DNA of 64,000 bases from Pseudarthrobacter sp. MM222 (GTDB lineage: Bacteria > Actinomycetota > Actinomycetes > Actinomycetales > Micrococcaceae), in NCBI RefSeq assembly GCF_947090775.1, contig NZ_OX352321.1, positions 1,240,001-1,304,000 on the forward strand, read 5' to 3'. This document shows positions 47,602 to 56,957 of this stretch, in pieces (position 1 is the stretch's first letter; each line of letters begins with the position of its first letter). Made by a program: the position numbers and the translations under genes. The notes under the pieces were generated by a model. That model was given only the letters and a program-made list of their open reading frames with translations, ran no database searches and had not been told where the DNA came from.

Positions 47602-48188
47602 ATGACTGACAACTGGCTGATCGTAGGCCTTGGCAACCCGGGAGCCGAGTATGCGCACAACCGGCACAACGTCGGGCAGATGGTCCTGGACGAACTGGCC
47701 ACGCGCGTCGGCGGCGGCTTCAAGTCGTCCAAGTCCCGTGCGCAGGTCCTCGAAGGGCGGCTCGGCATCGGCGGTCCCCGTGTGGTGCTGGCCAAGCCGC
47801 TGAGCTTCATGAACGTTTCGGGCGGGCCGGTTTCGGCGCTGGCGAAGTTCTTCGACATCGATCCCGGCCACGTCATCGCCGTGCACGACGAAATCGACAT
47901 TCCTTTTAACACTGTAAAAATCAAGATCGGCGGCGGCGAGGGCGGCCACAACGGGCTGCGCGATATTTCTAAGGCCCTCGCCACCAAGGACTACTTGCGG
48001 GTCCGCGTGGGTGTCGGGCGGCCACCCGGACGGATGGACACCGCAGACTACGTGCTCCGGGACTTCTCCTCGACCGAAAAAAGGAACTCCCGTTCCTGCT
48101 CGATTCCGCGGCGGATGCCGTGGAATGCCTCGTCCGGGACGGCCTGCTCGCCGCCCAGCAGCAGTTCCATCCGGCCAAGGCCCCGTAG
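47602..48188 (+). CDS. pth: Peptidyl-tRNA hydrolase, apparent frameshift near the 3' end
   Basis: Residues 1-157 are a normal Pth: LIVGLGNPGAEYAHNRHNVG, KPLSFMNVSGG, HDEIDIPFNTVKIK, GGGEGGHNGLRDI with the catalytic His and Asp. After DYVLRDFSSTEK the annotated frame becomes nonsense up to 48243. Moving to the -1 frame within the A6 run (48077-48082) restores KELPFLLDSAADAVECLV to a TAG at 48186-48188, giving the normal length of 195 aa. One extra A would repair it. Pth is essential in other bacteria, so a homopolymer sequencing error or slippage is more likely than a dead gene. AAGGA precedes the ATG. Confidence 0.93.
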
Positions 48189-48215
48189 GCGCGACCCGCG
48201 CCGCCGGACTTTCCT

Positions 48216-48311
48216 TTTCAACGATCTGCAATACCCGCTATGATCGCTCTACTCTCATGTCGGGGGATAGGGATACGCTACTTCTAAGCGGGCATATCTG
48301 GGGATGCCCGC
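48216..48311 (+). promoter_or_regulatory. Promoter and leader inverted repeat of the first LuxR-ATPase gene
   Basis: TTTCAA (48216-48221), 17 nt, TATGAT (48239-48244) is a good promoter. Downstream in the predicted leader, GCGGGCAT (48288-48295) and ATGCCCGC (48304-48311) form a perfect inverted repeat with an 8-nt spacer, ending 22 nt before the chosen start. Confidence 0.5.
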
Positions 48312-48333
48312 AAAGCGGTACGAAGGAAACTGG

Positions 48334-51072
48334 ATGTCGAGGGAATCACTGGGCTGGGGAAATGTTTCCACTACATTGGCACCCGCCGAAGAACACGTTG
48401 CCGGTGCGGTCAACAGACACCGGTGGTCCGGTCTTGCGCGCGCCGCGGACGCGGAGCGTGTCCGCGAGTCACTGCTGGCCGACGGCCGGACGGGCGTCGT
48501 CATCACCGGTGACCGGGGAGTCGGCAAGTCGCTCGTAGGGCGCACCGCACTGGCCGGGTTCGGTCCGGACGTCTACACCCTGCAGCTGCGCAGTTCGGGA
48601 CCAGGTTCCACCACGCCGTACGGCTGCCTCGCGTTCACGCTCGCGCGCCTGCCGCAGAGCTCCCTCGGATCCCCGACTGCCATCCTGCACGGCATCACTT
48701 CCCTGATCCGCGACGACGCGGCGGGACGGCCGTGCGTCATACTGCTGGACAACGCCGGTGCCCTGGACGAACTGAGTACCGGCGTCCTGCTCAACCTGCT
48801 GCAGACCCAGACGGCCCGGCTCATAGCGACGGCCCAGCGCACCACGGACCTGCCCCCTGACTTCTACTGGCTCATCACCTCGGGCCAGCTGGCGGAAGTC
48901 CGGCTCGCCAACCTCACGGAGCTGGAAACCCTGGACGTGCTGCAGGAGGCGCTCGGTCACCGCGTCTCGAGCGCCCTCGCCAGCCAGATGCACCAGCTCG
49001 TGGGCGGCAGTCCGACACTGCTGCAGGCCGTCGTTTCCGAACAGATCGAGCGTGGCAACCTTGTGCTGTCCGGCTCGGTCTGGACGCTGCTGGACGAAGT
49101 CGTCCTCGACGGACGCACCGGGCTGGAGGACATCGTCCGGGCCCGCTATGCCCGCGAAACACCGGTGGCCAAGGAAGTGATCGAGGTCTTATCCTGCGCC
49201 CGGACCATGGCGCTGTCCCGGCTTGCGAGGATGTACGGGGCCGGCGTCATTGCGGACATGGAGGACGCCGGCCAGATCGTCGTCGACCGCACCGACCGCC
49301 ACTTCGTTTCCCTCGGAGACCGCTACCTGGGCGACATCGTCCGCAACTGGCTCAGCGTGGAGCGCCGCCTGGAGTTGCGGGACAAGGTCCCGGGACATCA
49401 GCCTGACGAGCTCGGCGAGTTGACGGTGGAGGACCTGCTCGCCTATGCGGCCTGGACCCACGACTGCCAGGCCCCGTTGGCCCCCGCCCATGCGCTGGCG
49501 GCGGCACAGGCCGCGGTCAAACTTTTCGATCCGAAGTTTGCGCTCGAATGTGCCGGCAGCCTGAGCCCCGGGGACCGGGAATGGGCCGAGGGGCAACTCC
49601 AGAAATCGGCGGCTTACCTGCAGCTGGGTCTGCCTTTGCAGGCAATGTCCGCCCTCGACGACATCTCGGAGGAACAGACCCGGGCCCTGGGGGCGGTGGT
49701 GTTCGCCGAGCTGATCACGGCCAAGGCTGACTGCATGTCCTGGTTGGAGGACCGGTCCGGCAAGGTCCCTGAAATGATCCGGCAGGCCCGGCTGCGGCTC
49801 CAGGAGCTGAGCGTTGATGCGCCTACCGAATCTCAGGAAGACCTCAACCGGGCGGCATTGTGCCTGGACCTCTGCGAGTTCAACTTCCTTTCCTTCATTG
49901 GTGACTTTGAACCCATGATGGACCGGCTCAAGGCGGCGGCAGCGGACGGTCGGGGCATCGATCCGGTGCACAGAATCCGGTGTGCGATCATCCTGATGGA
50001 AGCCCTCTGCCTGACGGGCAAGGAGCTCGACGCCCGAAGTCTCATGCGCGAGATCGGCGGCCAGCTGGGGGAGTGGTCAAACGTTCCCCGGATCCGTGAG
50101 AATTTCGCCTGGCGGTCGTTCAACGTGCTGCTCTTGTCCGGGCACTGGCGTCAGAGCATCGGCATGCTCAAGGATGCCAGCGGACGGGCCGGGCACGGCC
50201 TGCACTCCGGAAGTGCCGCGACGGATCTCGCCGTCGGTCTCGCGTATGTCTACGCCGGCCGCGGGTACCTGGCGCTGGACCCGCTGCTGGCGGCCATAGC
50301 CCAGCTCGAGGTGCGGTCAAGCCTGCAGTCGCTGCGGCAGGCGTACGCCGCCACGGCCTTCGCGTACGCGCAGACGGGCAATTCCATCCAGGCAACCATC
50401 TATCTTGACCGGGCCCGTTCCGCCGAGGGACCGGCCCGCTTTGCCATCCGCACCTCCGCCGAGTTCTGCATGGACATGGCCTCGCGCTGGCTGGGCGATC
50501 CCGAAGCGAGGGACCGGCTGGTGCACACGGCCGAGGGACACTACCGGGCCGGCCGCTACACCCTGGCCGGCATCTGCATGTTCGGCGCCACCGTCAACGG
50601 CACGGCCAAGGACTTCCACTTCATGGAGGAGATCGCCGGACGGCGGCAGGGCCCGTTGGCGGAGTTGTCCCGGATCGTCGCCATAGGAAGCCGGACCAAG
50701 GACGCCGCGATCATGCTACAGGCCGCAGAGCTCTCCGCCAGCCTGGAGCTCGACGCCGTGCAGGCCCGCTGCGCTGCTCTGGCCTTCGACTTCGCCCAGG
50801 CGGAGGGGCTGAGCGGGACCGCCAGCACCGCGCACACCATGCTGGACAAACTTTCGGAGTCCGTGCCCGCGTTGCCAATCACGCCCCGCAACAAGGGGCC
50901 GCTGTTGACTGAACGGGAGCGCCAAATTGCCACCCTGGCCGGCAACGGCGTTTCCAATAAGGACATCGCCCTGGACATCGGAATTTCCGTGAGAACCGTG
51001 GAGGGCCATCTCTACCAGGTATTCACGAAGCTCGGAGTGTCCTCCCGGAGTGATCTGCTTGGACTCATCTAG
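48334..51072 (+). CDS. LuxR-family ATPase regulator 1 (type A)
   Basis: 912 aa from ATG 48334, preceded by AAGGAA at about 7 nt (an upstream ATG at 48304 lies in the inverted repeat). N-terminal P-loop ATPase: Walker A GDRGVGKS (59-66), Walker B LLDN (Asp139-Asn140). The middle 500 residues are helical, TPR-like, without a known sensor domain. The C-terminal 60 residues are a LuxR HTH (LTERERQIATLAGNGVSNK, RTVEGHLYQVFTKLGVSSR). This is the LAL/MalT-like layout of ATP-dependent transcription activators. Overlaps the next gene by 23 bp, so they are co-expressed. Target and signal unknown. Confidence 0.9.
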   Translation: MSRESLGWGNVSTTLAPAEEHVAGAVNRHRWSGLARAADAERVRESLLADGRTGVVITGDRGVGKSLVGRTALAGFGPDVYTLQLRSSGPGSTTPYGCLAFTLARLPQSSLGSPTAILHGITSLIRDDAAGRPCVILLDNAGALDELSTGVLLNLLQTQTARLIATAQRTTDLPPDFYWLITSGQLAEVRLANLTELETLDVLQEALGHRVSSALASQMHQLVGGSPTLLQAVVSEQIERGNLVLSGSVWTLLDEVVLDGRTGLEDIVRARYARETPVAKEVIEVLSCARTMALSRLARMYGAGVIADMEDAGQIVVDRTDRHFVSLGDRYLGDIVRNWLSVERRLELRDKVPGHQPDELGELTVEDLLAYAAWTHDCQAPLAPAHALAAAQAAVKLFDPKFALECAGSLSPGDREWAEGQLQKSAAYLQLGLPLQAMSALDDISEEQTRALGAVVFAELITAKADCMSWLEDRSGKVPEMIRQARLRLQELSVDAPTESQEDLNRAALCLDLCEFNFLSFIGDFEPMMDRLKAAAADGRGIDPVHRIRCAIILMEALCLTGKELDARSLMREIGGQLGEWSNVPRIRENFAWRSFNVLLLSGHWRQSIGMLKDASGRAGHGLHSGSAATDLAVGLAYVYAGRGYLALDPLLAAIAQLEVRSSLQSLRQAYAATAFAYAQTGNSIQATIYLDRARSAEGPARFAIRTSAEFCMDMASRWLGDPEARDRLVHTAEGHYRAGRYTLAGICMFGATVNGTAKDFHFMEEIAGRRQGPLAELSRIVAIGSRTKDAAIMLQAAELSASLELDAVQARCAALAFDFAQAEGLSGTASTAHTMLDKLSESVPALPITPRNKGPLLTERERQIATLAGNGVSNKDIALDIGISVRTVEGHLYQVFTKLGVSSRSDLLGLI

Positions 51073-53764
51073 GCCGCGCCCCACCGTCCCCGGAGCCGAG
51101 ACAGCAGCGGCCCTGACGGGGCGGACGGAAGACCTGGGGTCAGCGGTAGCGGCACTCCGAGGTGGCACGCACGTCGCTGTTCTGCTGCTCGGGGACAGCG
51201 GGATCGGGAAGTCCACCCTGCTGGAGGCCGTTGTCGCCGAACTCGAGTCCGAGGTGACACCGATCCGGATCCACGGCAGCCCCTCGCTGACGCATGTCCC
51301 GTACGGCGTGCTCGGGCCGTTCATCGTCGGCCTTCCGGTGCAGGAAGCGACTTCGCAACTGGCAGTCCTCAGGACCCTGTGGAGCCAACTGGAGGAGGAA
51401 CGGCGCGCAGCGCAGAAGCCCCTGCTGCTGATCGTGGACGACGCGCACGACCTCGACGAGGCGACGGCGGGAATCCTGGTGGAGCTGGCCGCCGCCGGCT
51501 GGGCGAAGCTGCTGGTCGGGGCCGCCGCACGGCCAGGGCTGCCCGAACCGCTGCTCCAGCTGTGGTTTGAGGGCATCGCCGAACGGCACGATCTGCGTCC
51601 CCTGACGCAGCAGCAGACGACCGAAATGCTGGAACTGACGCTGGGCACCCAGATCCTCCCGAACGTCGCCGAGCTTCTCTGGGAGGCCTCCGAAGGCAAC
51701 CCCCTGCTGCTTAGTTCCCTGATCGACGACGCGAAGCACGACGGCACGCTGCTCCAACGGAACGGGGTCTGGCTGCTGACCCGGCCCCTGAACAGTCATG
51801 GCGACCGGCTCACCGACGTCGTCCGCCGGCAGCTGCTGCGGCGCTCGCCGGAGGAACGGCAGGCCCTGAACCTGGTGGCGCTCGCCGAGCCGGTGTCCAA
51901 GGAACTGATTGAGGCGGTGGTCGGCGAACAGGCCGTGGGGGCCTTGATCGAGCACGAGCTGATCCGGGTCACGACGTCCTCCGTTCCCGAACTGCGGCTG
52001 CGGCATGCCGTGTACGGTGACGCGTTGCGCAACCTGATTTCCCCCGCACGCAGCCTCCAGCTCCGGCAGAGCCTGCTGCGGCTCATGGATAAAGAGCCCG
52101 CCTCCGCCGAAGGGCTGCTGCGGCAGGTCAGCTGGTCCATGGAATGCGGCGCGGAGCTGCCGGACCGGCAGCTGCTCCGGGCCGCGACGCTGGCGAGCCG
52201 GCTGTACCAGGACGAGCTGGCGCGCAAGGCCGCATCCCTGGTCAAGGACCCCGAGCTGCAGGGGGCGGCGCGGTCGGTGACGGCCCGGACCCACTACAAC
52301 GCCTCCGACTACGCCGTGGCGCGGGAAATCCTGGAAGTGGACTTCGGCAAGGGCCACAGTGTGGCGAGTCTTTTGACCGGCACCCTGCTGTGGGCCGCCG
52401 TGCTGTCCGCGCAGGGCCACGCACCGGAGGACATCATGCAGCGGGCGGAGGTTCTCCTCAGCGCCGGCGAGCGGCTGGCGCAGGAGAAACCGGCCGAAGC
52501 CCGGCGTATCCGCGCGGCCACGACGGACCGGTATGCGACCATCCGGAGCATGGTACTGGCCATGGCCGGAGAAGGCGGGACGGACCGGCGCGCCGAACCC
52601 GGGGCAGCGCCTGCGGGGCCGCCGGCCAACCACCTGGACCAGGCGTTCAGGCTCTCCCTGGAGTCCGAGCGGCTCCTCGTCGAGGGTAAGTCAGTCAGTG
52701 CGTTCGCCGTTGCCTCCGAAGCCCTGACCGCTGCCGGCGCCGGGCACGACGAACTGCACTTCCTCACGGATTTCCTGGTGGTCCGGACTTCCGCCGCAGC
52801 GATCCATGCCGGCGACTGGCCGGCGGCCGAGACATTGCTGGGCCGCTTCGCCGCGGGCAGCGGACCCAGCCTGATTTCCTTCGGCGGAGGGGTGCATGCG
52901 GCGCGCGGCGTCATCCTGCTCTACCAGGGGAAGGCGGCGCAGGCCTTGAACACGCTAAGCGCTGCCCTCGAATCTTTGCGGCTGGCGGATCCCCAGCAGC
53001 TGTTCGGCCTAACGGCGGCGATGGCATTTGCTGCCGCCGCGGAAGTCGGTGCAAGGGACAAAGCCGCCTCGTTCCTCGCCGACTATGAGGCTTTACCGCC
53101 GGCCGTCTCACGTTATCTGCGGGGACTCGCCGCGATGGCGGTGGTGTACGGCAAGGCGCGTCTTGGAAACCATCCCGAGGCCATCGCCGAGCTTCGGCTG
53201 CTTGGCCGGCCGGACGACGGACAGAACACTGCGGGGCTGGAATTCGACGCGCTCGCGTTCTGTCTTGCCTTGGGGGACCGGAAGGCTGCATCCCGGCTGC
53301 TGGAGCTGAAGCCCCAGTTGGAGGGCCCCCGGCCGGCCGCCATCTGCGACTATGCCGCCGCGATCAGTACGGATCTGGCGGCGGACCACCTGGCGGCCGC
53401 CAAAAGTTGTGAAGAAGCCGAGCTTTGGGGCTTCGCTGCACTTGCCTATGACGCCGCCGCCAATGCCTTCCGGGCCGCCGGAGATTCCCTGCGGGAACGC
53501 ATGGCCATGTCCCATCGCAAGCGCTGCCTGGACCGGGCGGACGACGCGCCGGGCCAGGAGCCGGAGGGCGCCGAAGACGCCCTGGGACTGCTGACACGGC
53601 GGGAACGGGACATCGTTGCCCTGGCCGTCCGTGGCCTTAGCGACCGGAGGATCGCCGCGGAACTCCACGTATCCATCCGCACGGTTGAGGGCCACCTGTA
53701 CCGGAGCTACGCCAAGCTGAACGTCAAGGGCCGGGACCAGCTCCCCGGCATGGCCGGCAACTGA
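51050..53764 (+). CDS. LuxR-family ATPase regulator 2 (type B)
   Basis: 904 aa from GTG 51050, inside the end of regulator 1. Walker A GDSGIGKS (48-55), Walker B IVDD (Asp130-Asp131). LTGRTEDL at 22 is the typical start of AAA/STAND ATPase modules. A helical middle region and a C-terminal LuxR HTH (LTRRERDIVALAVRGLSDR, RTVEGHLYRSYAKLNV) follow. The core WSMEC motif at about 361 is shared by all four regulators as W-x-x-[DE]-C. More similar to regulator 4 than to its operon partner. Ends before a repeat-rich 392-bp gap. Confidence 0.9.
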   Translation: MICLDSSRPRPTVPGAETAAALTGRTEDLGSAVAALRGGTHVAVLLLGDSGIGKSTLLEAVVAELESEVTPIRIHGSPSLTHVPYGVLGPFIVGLPVQEATSQLAVLRTLWSQLEEERRAAQKPLLLIVDDAHDLDEATAGILVELAAAGWAKLLVGAAARPGLPEPLLQLWFEGIAERHDLRPLTQQQTTEMLELTLGTQILPNVAELLWEASEGNPLLLSSLIDDAKHDGTLLQRNGVWLLTRPLNSHGDRLTDVVRRQLLRRSPEERQALNLVALAEPVSKELIEAVVGEQAVGALIEHELIRVTTSSVPELRLRHAVYGDALRNLISPARSLQLRQSLLRLMDKEPASAEGLLRQVSWSMECGAELPDRQLLRAATLASRLYQDELARKAASLVKDPELQGAARSVTARTHYNASDYAVAREILEVDFGKGHSVASLLTGTLLWAAVLSAQGHAPEDIMQRAEVLLSAGERLAQEKPAEARRIRAATTDRYATIRSMVLAMAGEGGTDRRAEPGAAPAGPPANHLDQAFRLSLESERLLVEGKSVSAFAVASEALTAAGAGHDELHFLTDFLVVRTSAAAIHAGDWPAAETLLGRFAAGSGPSLISFGGGVHAARGVILLYQGKAAQALNTLSAALESLRLADPQQLFGLTAAMAFAAAAEVGARDKAASFLADYEALPPAVSRYLRGLAAMAVVYGKARLGNHPEAIAELRLLGRPDDGQNTAGLEFDALAFCLALGDRKAASRLLELKPQLEGPRPAAICDYAAAISTDLAADHLAAAKSCEEAELWGFAALAYDAAANAFRAAGDSLRERMAMSHRKRCLDRADDAPGQEPEGAEDALGLLTRRERDIVALAVRGLSDRRIAAELHVSIRTVEGHLYRSYAKLNVKGRDQLPGMAGN

Positions 53765-53797
53765 TCTCCCGGACGTTCACCCGGACCGCTAACCCGT

Positions 53798-53852
53798 AAC
53801 CAGTAGCGGGAAAACCAGTAGCGACAAAAACCAGTACTCCTGGAAACCAGTA
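53798..53852 (+). repeat. Four AACCAGTA direct repeats
   Basis: AACCAGTA at 53798, 53813, 53829 and 53845 (spacing 15, 16 and 16 bp), with a degenerate GCCAGTA at 53899. It starts 34 bp after the regulator 2 stop. Regular spacing of about one and a half helical turns suggests a protein-binding array. A minus-strand frame of 72 codons passes through it but looks like a by-product of the repeats. Confidence 0.8.
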
Positions 53853-53915
53853 ATGCCGGAAACTCGGTCTGGCGGCCGGGAACCGGGCCACCGGAGTAGC
53901 CAGTACGCGGGGTCC

Positions 53916-53938
53916 GAGGCCCGGCTTACCCGGGCCTC
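53916..53938 (+). terminator. Terminator hairpin after regulator 2
   Basis: GAGGCCCGG (53916-53924), loop CTTAC, CCGGGCCTC (53930-53938): perfect 9-bp stem. It probably ends the regulator 1-2 operon. Confidence 0.6.
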
Positions 53939-54061
53939 CGACGTCGGGACGGCCACCGCTACGGCAAGGACACCCGGGGCGGGCCGCCGACTACTTGGTT
54001 CCGGCACCTGAGTGTCCCGCCGGAACTGAGTACACCTGCGTAGACCCGGCCAAGTACCCGC

Positions 54062-54086
54062 TGCGTAATCGAGTACTACTTACGCA
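54062..54086. promoter_or_regulatory. Inverted repeat upstream of the regulator 3 gene
   Basis: TGCGTAA (54062-54068), 11-bp spacer containing AGTACT, TTACGCA (54080-54086). It lies 70 bp before the ATG. The rest of the 53765-54156 gap has the direct repeats and hairpin noted above and no convincing ORF; TTGACT at 54114 is a possible -35. Confidence 0.5.
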
Positions 54087-54156
54087 TACCGAAAAGACGC
54101 GTGGTCCATAGCTTTGACTTATCACTGGTCAACCATTGATTGCGAAGGTCTCACTC

Positions 54157-56895
54157 ATGTTTCAGCACGACGTCGGGCTGCCTGCGGGCAGCGGTAAAAC
54201 AGATGCGATATCAACAGCACAGCGCTTCCTTCCGGGGCGCTACGAGAAACCCTTTATCCGCAACCATGTTGTTGCGGAGGTCGTCGAGACGCTGACCGCA
54301 GGCTCCGGCTGCGGCGTCGTCCTGGTGGGGGAACACGGGGCGGGAAAGTCATTCATCGCCCAGCGCGCCCTTGAACAGCTCGGCCCGGATTACGCAGTGG
54401 TCCAGATCCGCGGCAGCTCCATCTCCTCGAAGCTCCCCTATGGCGCCCTGAGCGTTCTGCTCAACGATCTGGACGCATCCCACCTTGAGCACCCCCTGAT
54501 GGTTCTGCGTGGACTCACCCAGGTGCTCCACAACAAAGCGCAGGGGCGGAGCGTCATCCTCTTCGTAGACAACGCCCATGACCTGGACGAGCTGTCCAGC
54601 ATGATGGTGGCCCAGCTGAGCGCCGGGGCGCACGTCACCCTGCTGGCGGCCTGCGTGGACCTCCCCCATGTTGGCGGGGACATCATGGGGCTGTGGAAGG
54701 ATGACCTGCTGAAGCGGATGGATCTCGCACCGTTCGACTTCAACGAAGTCGCGGCGTCGCTGGGCCACGAATACGGCGGCCGGTTCTCGCACACCGCCGC
54801 CCGGGCCCTGTGGAGCGCAAGCGGCGGAAACGCACTCTTTCTTCACTCCCTCGCAAGGGAACAGATCAAACTGGGGACGATCGTCCGCCAAGACGGCGTC
54901 TGGGTCCTGGGCAAAGGTCCCATCGCCCTGACCGGGGAGATCCGCGATGTGGTGAAAGCCCGCCTGAACCGGCTGAGCCCGGGCCAGCGCGACGTTTTTG
55001 AACTGCTGGCACTGGCCGGAGCGGTCCCGCTGCAGACGCTCATGAACATCGCGGACCCGCAGGACATGGACGCCCTGCAGGAGCGTGCCATGATCCACGT
55101 GAGCCATGAACACCCGCCGATGGTCAGCGTCGCCAACCGGTTGTCGGCCGGCATCGTTGCCAGCGTGGTGCCCCCAGGACGCAGCGCGGAGCTCCGCCGT
55201 CGGCTGACGGCCGTGCTCCAGGACTCGGAACAGGCTGATGCCGGCAGCTCCGCCGGTGTCGCTTGGGCGCTGGACTGCGGCGAGCAGATCAGCCCGGAAC
55301 TGGCGCTGGCTGCGGCGCGGATGGCGAACAACTCATCCGATCCGGCCGCGGCGCTGAGATTCCTGCACGAAATCCAGGGCCGCGGTGCCGTTTCCCGGGT
55401 CGCCGTCGAGTCAGTCCAGGCCCACCTTTCGGCAAACAACTCCGACTCCGCGCGCCGGGTACTCTTCACCCTGGATTCTGCTGCGGGCGAGGACATTCCG
55501 CTGGCTGACTGGACCTCGCTGCAGCTTCTCCGGGCCGAGCTGGACAAACGGAGCGACTCCACGGCGGCTGACGCCCACGCCAGGCTTCAGGAGATCGGAC
55601 GGAGGCTCTCTGCTGAGCCCGACGAGGATCCGGCTGTCCTGGATACGGCCTGGCAGCGACTGCGGCTGGCTGAAGCGGAGCTCGCCGTATTCGAGGGCCG
55701 CTACCAGGATGTCCTGTCCATGACCGACAACCCGGGCGGCAGCCTGCTGGACACCGAAGCCGGGATTCTGACCGCGAGCCTGCGCTGCGAAGCCATGGCC
55801 GTCACCGGAAACGTCATCGCGGCGCTTGGCCTCGGCAAGCAGGTCATTGCCGCAGCCGGGTCGGTCGCGCTTGCGGACCGCGCCGTGCGGGAGATCAGGG
55901 GCCGGTTTCTGCTCCTGATGCTGCTCTCGGCCAAGTTCCGTGAGGCCGCCGCGTTCCTGGCGGGTTCGTCGGGCACCGCTGACCCGCAGGAACGGCTGGG
56001 CGGAATGTTCGAGATCGGGCAGGGAGTCCTCGACCTCCATGCCGGGCTCCTCGACGATGCGCTGCCGCGGCTCCAGGCCGGTACGGAGCAGCTCCTTGCC
56101 CAGGATCCCGACTCTGTGGCCGGCCTGGCGATGGCCGCCTTCGCCTATGCCGCGGCCCTGCAAGGGGACGAGGAGAAGGCCAGCCTTCAGCTGGCGGAGT
56201 TGGCCCAGCTGCAGCCGCACGCATCGTGGCTGGTAGGCCGGATGACCCGGTACTTCGAACTCTGTGCCTTGGCCGAGCTTGGGCAGCGGGCGACGGCTAT
56301 CCGCGGACTCGTGGCCGAGGCCGACCGCGACACCGGCTCCTCGGCGCTGACCCCGGGGCTGTTGTTCCTCTCCGCCGCCGCCCGGCTTGGTGACCGTCAG
56401 GTCGCCTTGAAGCTCGGGAGTCTTGCCGTCCGCGTCACCGGAACTTTCGCCGCCCTCTGCGTGCGGCTCTCCGAGGGCGTGAAGGAATCGGACAGCGAGC
56501 AGCTTCTGGCCGTGTCGAAGGACTCCGACTCTGCCGGCAACGCGATTTTCGCGAGGGACGCGGCGCGCAAGTCAGTCAATTCCGCCAACGACGCCGGCAA
56601 CCGGATCGCCTTGCGGATCGGACAGCGCACGCAGCAGTCCCTCGACGACAGGTTCGGCAGCCCGAAAAATGGCCTGCACTCGCTCACGACGTCGACCCTG
56701 ACAGCCAGGGAATGCGAAGTCGCGGTCAGGGCTGCTGCCGGAACCTCCAACCGCAAGATCGCCGAACAGATGCATGTTTCGGTCCGCACGGTTGAGGGTC
56801 ACCTTTACCAGGTGTACTCCAAGCTCCATGTGGCCAGCAGATCGGAACTCAAAGATGTCATCTCCACGCCGGCGGAAAGCGCCCGGCTCGGCTGA
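54157..56895 (+). CDS. LuxR-family ATPase regulator 3 (type A)
   Basis: 912 aa from ATG 54157 (GAAGG 8 nt upstream; TTG 54136 is the far start). Walker A GEHGAGKS (58-65), Walker B FVDN (Asp138-Asn139), helical middle part, and LuxR HTH (LTARECEVAVRAAAGTSNRK, RTVEGHLYQVYSKLHVASR). It aligns without gaps to regulator 1 over the 72 residues from GPD to the end of Walker B, about 30 identical by my count, and shares the DN Walker B. Regulator 4 follows after 62 bp, so they are likely one operon. Confidence 0.9.
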   Translation: MFQHDVGLPAGSGKTDAISTAQRFLPGRYEKPFIRNHVVAEVVETLTAGSGCGVVLVGEHGAGKSFIAQRALEQLGPDYAVVQIRGSSISSKLPYGALSVLLNDLDASHLEHPLMVLRGLTQVLHNKAQGRSVILFVDNAHDLDELSSMMVAQLSAGAHVTLLAACVDLPHVGGDIMGLWKDDLLKRMDLAPFDFNEVAASLGHEYGGRFSHTAARALWSASGGNALFLHSLAREQIKLGTIVRQDGVWVLGKGPIALTGEIRDVVKARLNRLSPGQRDVFELLALAGAVPLQTLMNIADPQDMDALQERAMIHVSHEHPPMVSVANRLSAGIVASVVPPGRSAELRRRLTAVLQDSEQADAGSSAGVAWALDCGEQISPELALAAARMANNSSDPAAALRFLHEIQGRGAVSRVAVESVQAHLSANNSDSARRVLFTLDSAAGEDIPLADWTSLQLLRAELDKRSDSTAADAHARLQEIGRRLSAEPDEDPAVLDTAWQRLRLAEAELAVFEGRYQDVLSMTDNPGGSLLDTEAGILTASLRCEAMAVTGNVIAALGLGKQVIAAAGSVALADRAVREIRGRFLLLMLLSAKFREAAAFLAGSSGTADPQERLGGMFEIGQGVLDLHAGLLDDALPRLQAGTEQLLAQDPDSVAGLAMAAFAYAAALQGDEEKASLQLAELAQLQPHASWLVGRMTRYFELCALAELGQRATAIRGLVAEADRDTGSSALTPGLLFLSAAARLGDRQVALKLGSLAVRVTGTFAALCVRLSEGVKESDSEQLLAVSKDSDSAGNAIFARDAARKSVNSANDAGNRIALRIGQRTQQSLDDRFGSPKNGLHSLTTSTLTARECEVAVRAAAGTSNRKIAEQMHVSVRTVEGHLYQVYSKLHVASRSELKDVISTPAESARLG

Positions 56896-56957
56896 GCCCG
56901 GGCACTTCCGCCAAACGACTGCCAGGGTTGGATCGGGGACCGGGGGAGGTGTCAGGG

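Noticed and set aside
48077..48083. Programmed -1 frameshift site in pth (A AAA AAG)
   Set aside because: The heptamer is present but the zero-frame codons are GAA AAA AGG, which is not the phase needed for the classical tandem slip; kept only as a frameshift of unknown cause.
53789..54007. 72-codon minus-strand frame over the AACCAGTA repeats
   Set aside because: Its hydrophobic end is produced by the repeats (TACTGGTT) and there is no ribosome binding site.
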